From Branchiostoma belcheri (Eukaryota > Chordata > Leptocardii > Amphioxiformes > Branchiostomatidae), in assembly GCF_001625305.1 (NCBI RefSeq), contig NW_017802713.1:4382368-4446367 (forward strand): a DNA stretch of 64,000 nt. Reading direction: 5' to 3'. The position numbers were made by a program, and so were the translations under genes. Every line of letters begins with the position of its first letter. Position 1 is the stretch's first letter. Of the stretch, positions 12,561 through 24,400 are shown one piece after another. The notes under the pieces were generated by a model that saw only the letters and a program-made list of their open reading frames with translations, had not been told where the DNA came from and did no database searches.

Positions 12561-13129
12561 ACTGATACTGCTATTATCTGTATACAAAGAGATAAAAGGA
12601 TAAAATATAAAACTTCATTATATAACATTAGGACGATGCAAAATGTCAATTTCGTGGTCATTTCTTTACAAAGTAATTTGAATCAATCCTACTTTATTAA
12701 AAGTGAATGTCATTAAGGAAGTAGAGGTGCCAAAATATGACACCCGGCCGTTACGACTGTGTTAAAAAGCTGGAAACACTAGCTGTCACACATGTTTGTT
12801 TACATTCTGGATTTTGTGGTGGTACCACAAACTGAGTACGCCTCGTGTGGGCTGTTTTAGCGCCAACCAGAAATCACTCCTTCTAATTCAAATGTACAAA
12901 ATGCTGTTGCCGCTCTTTACGACTAAAGATGAGACAAATCACGGACATCATCATTGCTTTCTTCACTTGCCCACTACACTTACTATGTTTCACGAAAAAT
13001 GTACCGCAACATTAGGTTTGGTTGATGACTTGGAAGAAATTATGGCCGCGGGTTGGATTTCTCCCCCAGAAAAGCGGCTGTCGCCTGCGAAACAAAAACT
13101 TTAAAAAGCAGCCTAAAACAAGTCAAAAA

Positions 13130-13330
13130 TTAACCGAAGCCCAAACCTCTGCTTGGAGATTATAGTTGAGTAAAAAATATTATTACAAAAAAAGCCTGAT
13201 AAGTAGCCAAAGCCGAAATCTCTTCTTGGAGAGTAAGGATGGCGTAAAAAAGATACGAGTACAAAAACGAACGCTTAAAACACATTCAAAATCAGCCGAA
13301 GTCTCTGCTTAGAGAGTAATATATTTGTGT
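13130..13330. repeat. Three degenerate tandem repeats
   Basis: Three related segments each carry AGCCGAA(G/A)(C/T)CTCT-like sequence followed by CTTGGAGAGTA and an A-rich arm, spaced about 80-90 bp apart. They lie between the GPCR coding exon 1 and its putative 5' exon. Function is unknown. Confidence 0.5.
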
Positions 13331-13362
13331 TCAAAAAGATTAAAAGAAAATGTTTTACCAAC

Positions 13363-13431
13363 CTTAAAACTCGGCTGCTGTCGGTTCAAAGTGGAGGGTA
13401 ATCAGCACCTTTTGCAGGAGCTGTATTTATA
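13363..13431 (-). promoter_or_regulatory. Putative TATA promoter and 5' noncoding exon of the GPCR
   Basis: On the minus strand TATAAATA occupies 13431-13424. Downstream, at 13363/13362, is a donor TTTTAAG|GTTGGT. A start site 25-30 bp below the TATA box would give a noncoding exon of about 35 nt, spliced about 0.8 kb away to the ATG-containing exon. No transcript evidence is available. Confidence 0.35.
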
Positions 13432-13862
13432 CATGTACTTAGAGAGGCTTTCTGCACTCGACATGGGGCAGCTAGAACCAGCAAATATCAGAGACTAGTG
13501 GCAGTCGTGGTCTGTATGTTGAACTTATGAATACAATGTCTCCAGTTATTATTTTTTTTATAAATGTTCCTTTTCATTCACGTTGTCATGACTACTTGTA
13601 TATAAGTGTGAAATGACGCCCGAACACCGGAACCCAATCATACGCCACTTCAAATGATACTAAAGAAATTAAAAATACATCGTATCTCTCATATAATGCA
13701 AGGGTAATACCCATTCTGTATCTGTAGCTGTATTTGTATACCCTTCAATTCTGCACACCAGCTTAATTTTGATCCATTGTGCGTGAACCAGGCACTCAAT
13801 TTTCGCTTGTTTCTCGTCCCTCAGGAAAGCAGTTTCGAAACAAATTTCTTTTCAGATGCTTA

Positions 13863-14272
13863 GGCCACAGCAAGTAATTTTTATGGATGACATTAGTACG
13901 CGCATTAATTTATCGCCTGAAAAATAAAAAACAAGAAATTTTGTTGCCTTCTGACAGTGGTCAACATGCCAAAAATGGGCAAAGATGTCTGCTGCCATGC
14001 CGGAAGGTGAATGGCAAATAACTATGAAGAGAGGAGACAAGACAAGGCTCTGATTTAATGTTTTGTTTCTTACTTTGATGCAGTGATATGTGATGCTGAC
14101 TGTGTATATGTTATGTTCCCACTGAATAAAAACTATTTGTACAATGATTGAGTCAAAATTTAAAAATGTAGGAACCTTGTTTTTTTCGGCCCGTCTTGTT
14201 TTTTCTTCGGCCGCTCGCATTAGATTTGGAGTCTGCGGAGGATGTCATCCATAAAATTTACTTGCTGTGGCC
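13863..14272. mobile_element. TTA-type MITE, copy A1 (410 bp)
   Basis: The inverted termini begin GGCCACAGCAAGTAA with an inner GATGACAT block, and both ends are flanked by TTA (13860-13862, 14273-14275). Related copies lie at 17628, 22464, 39778 and 61839, with fragments at 26491 and about 55190. A TTA duplication with GGCC-starting TIRs fits PIF/Harbinger-type MITEs. There is no transposase. Confidence 0.75.
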
Positions 14273-14577
14273 TTATATAAAGAGTTTCTACCATCGTTGA
14301 AGTCTCTTCTTTTGTTGACGTCAATCCAAATAATAATACTTGCATGCCATGGTAACCAAGCATTTCCACTGAGGTGTTGTAAGAAACGTTACCTAAGAAA
14401 TTTATCTCGATCATGGTTGATAAAATGACATCGAAATATCATGTTTGCTACAAGCTGAAACTGTCTCTGAACTTAAAAGCTTAAAATTGTATTGTTTGTA
14501 TGTGATATACCCTGGCATGTTCTCTGTCTATTTCACCAATTTCTACTCAAAATGGCTACACTCATAAAGCTAAGGTC

Positions 14578-15160
14578 CCAATTACGCCGGTGCCCGTCGG
14601 GGATGTAGCCCCGGCCGGCCCCGGCCGGGTTCAGGAGTCGAGCTGGCATCGGCTGTCGTGGTCACAATTAAAAATTTCCTTCAGTAGCATTTTGTTAGAA
14701 ATTTTGTCACCCTCTTTGGTCGGTATCCGGCAGGCACCCGGCAGGTACCCAGCAGATTCTCTGACGATGTCTTGTATTGACCTATACGTAATGCAGAATT
14801 CACGTATTTGTTGTGATCATTTGATCTGTGAGGTCACACATTTTACCCGGGTTTACGAAGTACACACCTTTATTCTGTTCATCTGGTCTGTGACGTAAGA
14901 AATGTGTCCCGGTGGAATGCCGGCAACCGGAGGGGTACCTCTCGGTGTTCTCACGATGAGGTCACGGCGTCTCTTTGTCAGCGGGGCCCGGGTAGAATTT
15001 AACTCAGAATTAAATTCTTATCGGGGCCCCGACGGGCCAAAAAATAGCCCGGTAGCCGCAGGGTGCCCCGCGGGGCCACGTCGGGGTCCCGCCCGAAAGT
15101 AGTAAATAACAGCCCGGGAACTACCCGCCAGGGCCCCTTTTCCCAATTGGGACCTTAGCT
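14578..15160. mobile_element. GC-rich foldback transposon-like element (583 bp)
   Basis: The inverted ends AGCTAAGGTCCCAATT are flanked by TAA on both sides (14575-14577, 15161-15163). The interior is strikingly GC-rich (CCCCGGCCGG near 14610, GGGGCCCCGACGGG near 15020) inside an AT-rich neighbourhood. Open frames within it have no recognisable domains. Best read as a nonautonomous DNA transposon. Confidence 0.65.
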
Positions 15161-15789
15161 TAAGGCAGCCATCATTATATGCTTTAGAACCTGTTTTTGT
15201 CGATGAATCCATAGGTTTATAGTCCTAATAATGAGCCTTTTTATACTGTACTACGGAAATTTCCTCGGACAAAAACAAACAAAAACACCATGCAATCCGG
15301 CATAACTCAAAACAACATGAAGACACGTAATTTCTGTTACATACAGATATACCATGTACAAAATACTGAATGGACAGTCATGTCAACATTTATTGGGGGC
15401 ACAAAAATATATTTTGCTGTAAATATGACTTTTCTTGATAACGCGTTATAAACATTGTCAACTCCACTCTAAGAAAAACGATTTTCCCAATCATTATAAT
15501 TATCTATTTTTCACCCAGTCTTAATGTATTATTTGTACTTAATTGTTGATTCCATTGCTTGATCACAACATTAGCCTATTTGAAAATTAGCTGTTTTAAT
15601 TAGGTGCAATAGTATTATGTAATTTTTATTGGCAATTTTAGGCATAAAATTGTTCATGGCATAATGCCTTTTAACTTCTATATCTACTATAAAGGTTCAG
15701 GATTATCTGGACATTACTTCTATGTTTTACAAATTGGAACAGAATGCAATGGGTACTTGTATTTACTAAGAATGATATAGCCATACCAG

Positions 15790-16075
15790 GTGCCACTAGT
15801 TGACTCTGATCTTCGACAAGTCGAAGTTGTATGTGTTGTTGATCAGTGAAAATGGTATACTTGGCTCCCTAGCGACGTGCTATGGTATTGCAATAAAACT
15901 TCTAGTCGCAAATTCTCGTGATTTGGGCAGAAATTTTAAATGGTAAATATCCATTGTGCTTGAGCAGAAGTGACCCCCCCCCCAGCAACTTGTTTTGAAG
16001 ATGCAGAAATTGTGTTGTATCGTTTAAGGAGAATAACTCAAGAACCGTTTGGCGGGGACACCATAACTTAACTAG
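15790..16075 (+). repeat. Dispersed repeat family, copy 2
   Basis: Diverged homologue of 10085-10400 in the same orientation, with matching GGTATTGCAATAAAACTTC, GAGCAGAAGTG and AATAACTCAAGAACCG blocks in order. No coding potential. Confidence 0.5.
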
Positions 16076-16140
16076 CTATAGAGTATAGACACCCGCGGAC
16101 ATTACAGAAATAAATGTGCAATTCCTAAAATTGCCCTTAA

Positions 16141-16411
16141 AGGCCCATTATGTAACTTTACTGTCAACAGACACCCCACTGGGAGGTAGGCCACACCACT
16201 GGCAGTGGTCAACCATATGTACGGTGTGGCCAGAGCTTTGAATAGAAGATTTTTCAGTTTTCTACCAAGCTTGTATGGAGCAAAGATGTTGCATTTTCTA
16301 TTGCTGAATATCGCTCTGGAATATACTAAAGGGTAAAGTCAACTTACTATGCAAAAAAAAAACCCTGGAAAATGTACTTTTTGTATTGTCAAAAAGTTAC
16401 ATAATGGGCCT
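16141..16411. mobile_element. MITE with TTAA target duplication (271 bp)
   Basis: Inverted ends AGGCCCATTATGTAACTTT are flanked by TTAA at 16137-16140 and 16412-16415. It ends about 58 bp downstream of the GH1 stop codon, so it probably lies in that gene's 3' UTR or just beyond. TTAA is the piggyBac target, but a TTA-target family cannot be excluded. Confidence 0.65.
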
Positions 16412-16469
16412 TTAAATGGGCATATAATATACTATTAGGCTTGCCACAAATCCTGAGGCCACCGCACAG

Positions 16470-18398
16470 CTACATTTTGATAAGGCCATATATTCCAGCC
16501 ATGATGAATGACAGAACTAATAGTGCGATGTTAGCGGACGTGGTGACCGCCGCCCCTCGGCACCCACGCCACATGTTCCCCGCCAGCCTGGTGACGTCTG
16601 CTCCCTCAGGGAAGCCGTTGTTAGCGACGATGTCCCTGTAGACACCTGCGGACTGTTTGGCTGTTCGGGGTCTGTTGGGGTCGTTGAAGTCGACGTAGTG
16701 CAGCCCGAAGCGTTCTGTGTACCCTCGGGCCCACTCGAAGTTGTCCATCAGGGACCAGGCGGTGTAGGCTCGCACCTTTACTCCGTCCTCGGAGATAGCT
16801 GCATACATGTACATATGGGCGTTAGGCCACACCAATGCCTTCAAAAATCAACTAAAAATTAAGGTGTCCAATTATTAAAAAAAATCGTATTTCCCAAGGA
16901 CTGTCGTAGAGTAGAACTCCTGGCCACCATGGAGTTAGAAGTTCTAACCCCATGCTGCATCGTTTATCTGACGAAAGTTGACGAGTTCGACCGAAAATTT
17001 ACGCTGAATTATGTCCTTGTGTTAGAACAAGCTTGAACTCTTTAACAATGTATTGATAGATGGATAAACTGTAACAACTTGAAAGGCCGCGTGATGGGGC
17101 GTTCGTTAACCGTTTGGACAGAAATATGAGCATTTTGGCGTTGATTCAGAACCCGAATTTCAGAAAAACATGAAGCGGGTGAATCCGAAAAAAATCGGTA
17201 TATACGTATGGCCTTAACACCTCTACATTATATATTAGTCCAATGAATTTCCGACAACAAAGCACATTATATCCAGTGATGAACACCAAACATATATCAG
17301 TACTTACCCTTCAAAACCTCGTCGATGTAGGTTATGTAGTAACAGATGCGGTTCCTGTCCTGCATGACAGGGGGCGTGACATCCCCGTCAGACCGCCCGT
17401 TCTCAGTCACCAGCACCTCGGGATCACCATAGTTCAGCTAGAAATGTTTCAACCAACATTTTAGAGATTAATGAGAAGAGATTTTTTCCGTAATTTTGGC
17501 AAATTTCAGGCACGGATTGGTTTCTGCATTTTCCGACATGCATCCCTTCATTGCGATATGGCCATGGCCCATGGGAATGATATCAGGTTACTCAACTGAT
17601 GCCAAAGTTTAGCGCTTTGATAAATTAGGCCACAGCAAGTAATTTTTATATATGACGCGCATTAACTTTCGCCTGATTTTAGAAAAAAAAAGAATTTTGT
17701 TGCTCTCTGACAGTGGTCAACATGCCGAAAATGGGCAAAGATGTCTGTTGCCATGCTGGAAGGTGGATTGCATATAAATAAAAAGAGGAGACAAGAGAGG
17801 AGACAAGAAAGAGAGGAGACAAGACAGGGCTCTGATTTAATGTTTTGTCTTTTTCTTTGATGCAGTGATGTATTTCATTCCTTTTATATGTGATGTTGGT
17901 TGTGTATATGTGACGTTCCCACTGAATCAAAACTATTTGTACAATGATTGAAAACGTTTATCTTTCAAAGCTGTTTCAGTAACAATAAATAATGGATGTT
18001 ATAATACTAGTTGGCAGTAAACTTAGCACAATGTAGGTATCATTTCTTGTTCAACAAGGTTTATGATGTCAAAATTTGAAAATGTAGGACTCTCTTTTTT
18101 TGGCCCGCCTTGCTTTTTTCGCCCTATCGCATTCGATTTGGAGGATATCATCCATAAACTTTACTTGCTGTGGCCTTATGACATGTACAGAGATTATGAC
18201 TCTACCTTGATAAAGTTGAGTAGCCTGCGGAGTCCCCAGGGAACTTCATACAGCCACTGAGACTGAGCTCTGGTCCACTCAGGTGCCGTGTACTGTGCCA
18301 CGTCCCTGTCGTTCGTGTACCCTGGTGCCTACAGCAGAACATATACAATATAGTATGAATCTTCATTGCATATTCCTGCCCAGGTAGCTATATATATA

Positions 18399-18451
<53 letters not shown>

Positions 18452-21400
18452 TAAATGCATATGTGACCAAAGGTATCATGAAAGTCCATCTGTGTTGGTA
18501 GTAATCATAGTAAAACATTGAACTTCATTCCAACACACAGTTTACAGAGAGATCAAATTTTCAGCGACCACTGTTACCTTCACCATCACGGGAAGTCCTC
18601 TCTCGTCTGGGATGGAAGTCCGTGAGAAGTCTACATCGTCAACATAAAGCCATAGTGTATAGGTAGGACCTTGGACAATTCTTTACCACCATATATGCGA
18701 GGGGTGTTCATCCGGTATAGAGATGAAACCTCCAGATCCACCAGACAGAGCACTTTGGACAACCTCATCATACCGAGGCCCCAACTGGAAGTGTACAGGC
18801 GGTCACTGAGGTACTCGGGGGCGACTGTGTGGAACTCCTTGCTACCACATGTACGAGCAGCCCAGTCATTGGGAACATTTAGAAGTATGATAAGGAACTT
18901 GGACTGATAACGGACTGATGATTTACTATTTATTTTTGTATTATATTTTGATTTGCACTTTGTTTTGATTTTGTATTATATTTTGGTTTGATTTGTAATC
19001 CGTGACCCCGCCCTCACCCTCGACCTTGTTGAAAAGCGGTCATTTGTAACCGAACAAGCTTTCGAGTTTAAATAAAGGCTTACTTACTTCATCAGGATAA
19101 TTAAGGTAGCAGAACACAGTATTCCTCCGCGACCCCCGGAGACGATGACGTAGGGATAAGAAATGTGTGCGACAAACAGCTTGCACCGCTTGTACACAGC
19201 CTAACGTGGATGACACCGGGACATACAAGTTACCGTATGGTACCATAATATGTCGGCTTTGATATCGCATAATTGAGATTAGGAAGGCTGCTCGATCGGC
19301 GTATAAATGCGCGTGACCTTTTCGCTGCCTGCCATGGTGAGTCGGCTGCAGTTCCGGTGCGCTCCGCAGGAGGCCATTTAAAAGAGGTCGGCATAATGTC
19401 AAAAAAACGATAACTTTTTACCTCCGGGTAGGGATGTATATCCCGAGCGCGGAGGTTTTGTGAGGGAAGACGAAAATTGCGTTCGCAGCCGTTTCTCGCG
19501 TTTGGGTGGACGGATATGTCTGGGACTTGGTATACGTTTTGCTGTTGGGCTGTAGATGGTGCACGTTGTTTTGGTTTTTTAGTATGTGTGTTTTAGTGCG
19601 TCAAAATGATGCGTTTTGAGAGCGTATGGACACCCCTTGTGTGTGAAAGTGGTTCTGTCTTCTGATTTTCGGCGTGTATTAAGTGTCGCAGGCGTCGTCC
19701 ACATCTGGTGAGAGGGGTGTCAGGTATCGAGGAAAAATATTATCGCAGTTGTATCTCGCGTTGGGGTAGACGGGACCCATGGAAATCCAGCTCGGTACGC
19801 TGACTTTCGGGTACCGCGGGTTATTTTTATCTGGCTCGAACATCAAAAAGGGCGCATAGAAATTGTCCCGAAAATTCTTTTAGAGTCTAATCACCCTTTT
19901 TTTGATAGGATGTTGCTTAGTAGTCGTAGAAAAAACGTAGAAAGCAGCGAAAATGTGCCTCTTCGCTGATAAAGAAATTCTGTCACTCTGCCGGCGCGAT
20001 ATCGCTTATCCAATCGAAACGCAGGTCATGTGAGGTGAACCAATGAAAGTGTAGATCGCGCGCTGCTATTTACATATCAAAATGGTTCTGTACAGCGATG
20101 TGGAGAACACGTTTTTGCCAAGTTTTTTATCCCGGAATTTTCATAGTTTTGACTGATTTTTTTGGCACGCCGTGATTACGCTACAAATGACACACTAGAG
20201 GAGACAACAGATGAGTGATCATTTTACAATCGACAAGAACTTTTGATGAATGAAACAGGAATGAAACCTTGCTGATTGCGATTTGTTTTCGAAAATATTA
20301 TTTTGTCTCGTGTTTGTAACGTTCGCTCAAAATGAGGTTCTAAGTTTTAACCGTAACATGAAAGATATGAACACGCTTCTGTGCATGTTTTGATGTGGGT
20401 TTTTTTGACGCGATTTGAACTAGTGTGGGATAAGTGGGGAGGGATGGCAGCCGCGGGGGGAAGTGTAGCGGCTTGATAAATTTTCGAGAGCAGGTTCCGC
20501 GCAATGGAGTTGATTTCTCACGCGGCCGTTTGTGTAGGTGTTTGTTTACATTATCGCTGGTCGCTGAGGGTCGGGCAGCCAGATTCGCCACGGGATGCCC
20601 CCTGTCCTTTCTATTTTTGGGCTCCAGTCGGCTAGGGGGATTAGTGATTTCACAGATCATTTAGCCAATTACAAACATTTCGAAACTTTACGAAAAATTG
20701 GTATTCGCGTGAACACACACACACACAGATACCATTCACTAATTTAAAGAACAGTCCCAACATGCACCCAACATTCTGCAACATACATTACAATACCCGG
20801 AGGTACAAAATCTACGATTTTCCTTGTTGTACTTTTTTGTTATTTTGTACATCGTACCCTATATTTGAACATATTTGTTTCTCGTGCTTTTCTATGGTAC
20901 CCTACTGTATTTTTATCCGAGTCGATGTCAGTCACTTTCCCGTCACTTAACTATAGAAATCCCCATAGGCGAAAAACTGTGTTCTGCTACCTTAATGACC
21001 AATCACTTCACAACGTGATCTCGCGAGAGTTAATCGGTGATCACGAGAGATCACGTTGTGAAGTGATTGGTCATTTATTATCCTGATGAAGGCGACAGTG
21101 GTCGCTGAAAATTTTATCTCTCTGTAAACTGTGAGTTGGAATAAAGTTCAATGTTTTACTGTGGCCAAAAGTAGTCTAGAGGATATAAAACATGGAGTAG
21201 TATTGAATACTGACCCGCTACACTCTAATGCTAAGTGCTAAAAGTCTATACAACAATACAATATACTAATCATCTACTGTTAGTCGCCGTTTCTTCCCTC
21301 TTTCTGAAACATTTGGAGACAAAAATACATAATATGTCCACTATACATTAATTCCTACATGGCATTTTAAAAGTGTCCTGCTTTGACATTTTCTTACATA

Positions 21401-24400
21401 TCTTGTGTAATTGTGAAGTTTCGAAACGCGCTTGGCGTTCATCTTCATATAATGTTCAGTCGAGTAAATGTATCTCGTTTTCAGCCTGCCGGATTCTAGT
21501 ACTAATGCGAAGTTCACACATGGCTTTGCGATGTTAGAAGGTTTTTTTTTCAATATTAGAAATCAGGGATTTCAAACATCCGCGGACTTCCAGTTTAATT
21601 CCATACTTATTCCCATATCTCAGCAACCTTACATCTAGATGGGCTAATATCGTAAACTATAGGTAAAAATGATGGAAGACATACAGTATATGTAGTGGCC
21701 ATCGAGGGCCCCTAGGGGATTAATCCAATTCTGCAGAATTCCCCAGTCCCCAGAATTCTACAGATTCAATGGCTGGCTCCAGTTCCCAGAGTTCTCCAGA
21801 ATCTGGCTTAAGCTTGTTCTCATAATTCTTACATCATTTTTACCTATAGTTTACGATATCAACCCATCTAGATGTAAGGTTGCTGAGATATGGGAATTAG
21901 TCCGGAATTAAACTGGAAGTCCAGAGTAAATACACTAGAGGCTGTTCTACACACATACCGCGCCGACGACCACGTTATCCTCTATGATCCGTGTGGTGTA
22001 GTGGTTCAGGCCGAAGAAGTCGGAGGTTCCTCTGATGAAGTTGACCTCCTCTTGTGTGAACTGTGGCAGGCGAGACTCCCGCAGACCCTCCGCCTGGCTC
22101 TTCGCTAGCATCTGCGGGAAATATTATATAATATAATGTATAGTCAGTATAACCGCCTTTCCGCGTAACACACCAGCTTCGCGGGCACGCGGCGCGGCGG
22201 CAGCTGGCTACACTTAACAATGCCTCTACCACTGTACTAGGTGACAGCGAGTTCCACTCTGCGATAGTTCTAGGAAAGAATGAATTCATGAACGCCTCAA
22301 TCCTTGGTTGATAACTCTGGTACTTGAAGGTATAGCTAGCTATTTCTTGTTCTCTTCTGGGTTGGTATTAGGTACTTAGTGATTGGGACGTCCACCAGTT
22401 TATTAGTCATCATGCATAGTCTGGACATTTTTCTTCTGTCTTCCAGTGACACAAACTTTATTAGACCACAGCAAGTAAAATTTTATAGATGACATCTGCC
22501 ACAGACTCCAAATCTAACGCGATAGGGCGAAAAAAACAAGGCGGGCCAAAAAAAAGATTCCTACAGTTTCAAATTCGCTTTAATTCACAATTAAGCTTGT
22601 TTAACAAGAAATGACACCTATATCGTGCTATGTGTAGAGTCAATTCCGCGTCACCGAGTGGGTTGTTATTGTCATTATTTAGAAATGTTTTGAATTCTTT
22701 GTAATTGTTTGTCTATGAAATTTCATTATTTGGAAATATTTTGAACATCTTGTCAATATTCTAAATAATTCCCTGGTTTTCTAAAACGTTTGAAATATTC
22801 CTGATGTGGAATATGACATTTCCAATAGTTTCTAAATATTTCTAACAGCACTCTACCATTTTTTTACCATTATTTCGAATTATTTCTAACATTTTGTAAA
22901 TAGGTCAGTGGGATGGGAAGGAAGTAATTCACACATCCCTGTGAAGTACAGGGTAGACTGCCTGGGTGTCAGGCATTGATGCCTTACAACAAAAGAGCCA
23001 CCAGTGTCCAACAGTGAAATCTAAAAATATACAGAAGAATACAGAAGAGTAGGATTAGCACCTACTTTTATGGGGGCAATTACCCACATCTACCATTTTT
23101 CATTTGTTTGAAATAGTTCTAAATATTTCGAATAGTGAAAGAAACAAATGGGTAGTTCAAATTTATTCTAAATAAAGACATCTTTGTACAGTCACTTTCA
23201 AAATGTTTCAGAAATATATAAATGAATTCAAATATATTCAAATTTTCATTTTCAAAATTTTGAAAAATTTAGAACTTTTGTTACTAGGGTATTCTTTTCT
23301 TCTAAATAATTCAAACGTATTAGAAACATGGAGAAAAAAACCCTCTCGGTGACGCGGAAGACACAAAATCAGGCGAAAATTAATGCGCGCCCTGATGTCA
23401 TCCACAAAAAATACTTGCCGTGGCCTTACCTGGTAAACAACCTGTGTAGCTCCCCTACGTGCTGTGTCCGCCGGCTACCCAGCAGCCATGGGCCGCCTAA
23501 CTTATCTCACCTATACCCCGGGAACATTGACGAGCCCAGACATATTTCTGGCTCGTCTGGTAAACTTTAATCTAAAAGAATTAAATGTGTCATTTATCTA
23601 TTTCGATTTTCTTGATCATTTTCCGCTTTTGTGTACAAAACTGGTGTGTTACGCCTAAAGTCGGTTTATCGGTTATGCGAAACAAACAAGCAAACAAACA
23701 ATTTATTCACAGCTCGAGTTGCAGCGAATCTACCCGTATATTTCGTTAGATCTATAGGTGTATATTTCAACCGCAATAAATAGTTTATTTGACCTGGTGA
23801 GTGCCGTTGTGCGTTTTACATGTATATTGAAGCAGCCCATGTTTACACGCAGTTACTGAGTAACTTTCAGTTCTTTCTCATGTTCGCCGAGCGTTGTTAA
23901 CGTTGTTAGACGTAATCTTCAACAGATCATAGGTCTGTCAAGGTCCGATACTAAATCTGCCTTATTATGGCTGAGATGTTGGTCAAATTCACCTTTTGCA
24001 CAGTGACAAAATACCTATCTAGAATAACAGGTATTTTCAAAACAACATTCTATTAGGGATTGTCCACTACATGATTATATACGCACACAGCCGTTCAACC
24101 TCCTTTTTGCTTGCTCAACGGAATTTGTTACATTGTTACAAAAGATAAATTCAATTTCATTCTAGAAGGCAATAACCTTTACTAGCATTCGTTGATATAT
24201 TTACCTATTTGTACACAGTAACAGTACTGTTACTGTGTACAAATAGGTAAATATATCAAAGAATGCTTAGACCTTATTAGACCAAGTAGTAAAAGTTAAT
24301 CCATCTTTAGTCTTGTACGTAGCACAATTATTTTGTACCTACGTGTCTGTCTGTATGTCTAGTTAAGGGCCTTACGAAAGTCGCTGTACTTTTGTTGTGT

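Noticed and set aside
12796-13104. 102-codon plus frame
   Set aside because: No domain and antisense to the GPCR upstream intron; likely chance.
18560-18625. Possible extra GH1 exon on the minus strand ([18 protein letters not shown] with donor GTAACA)
   Set aside because: Its length between splice-like sites (53 nt) breaks the frame, GH1 is complete without it, and the DNA overlaps a retroelement 3' end.
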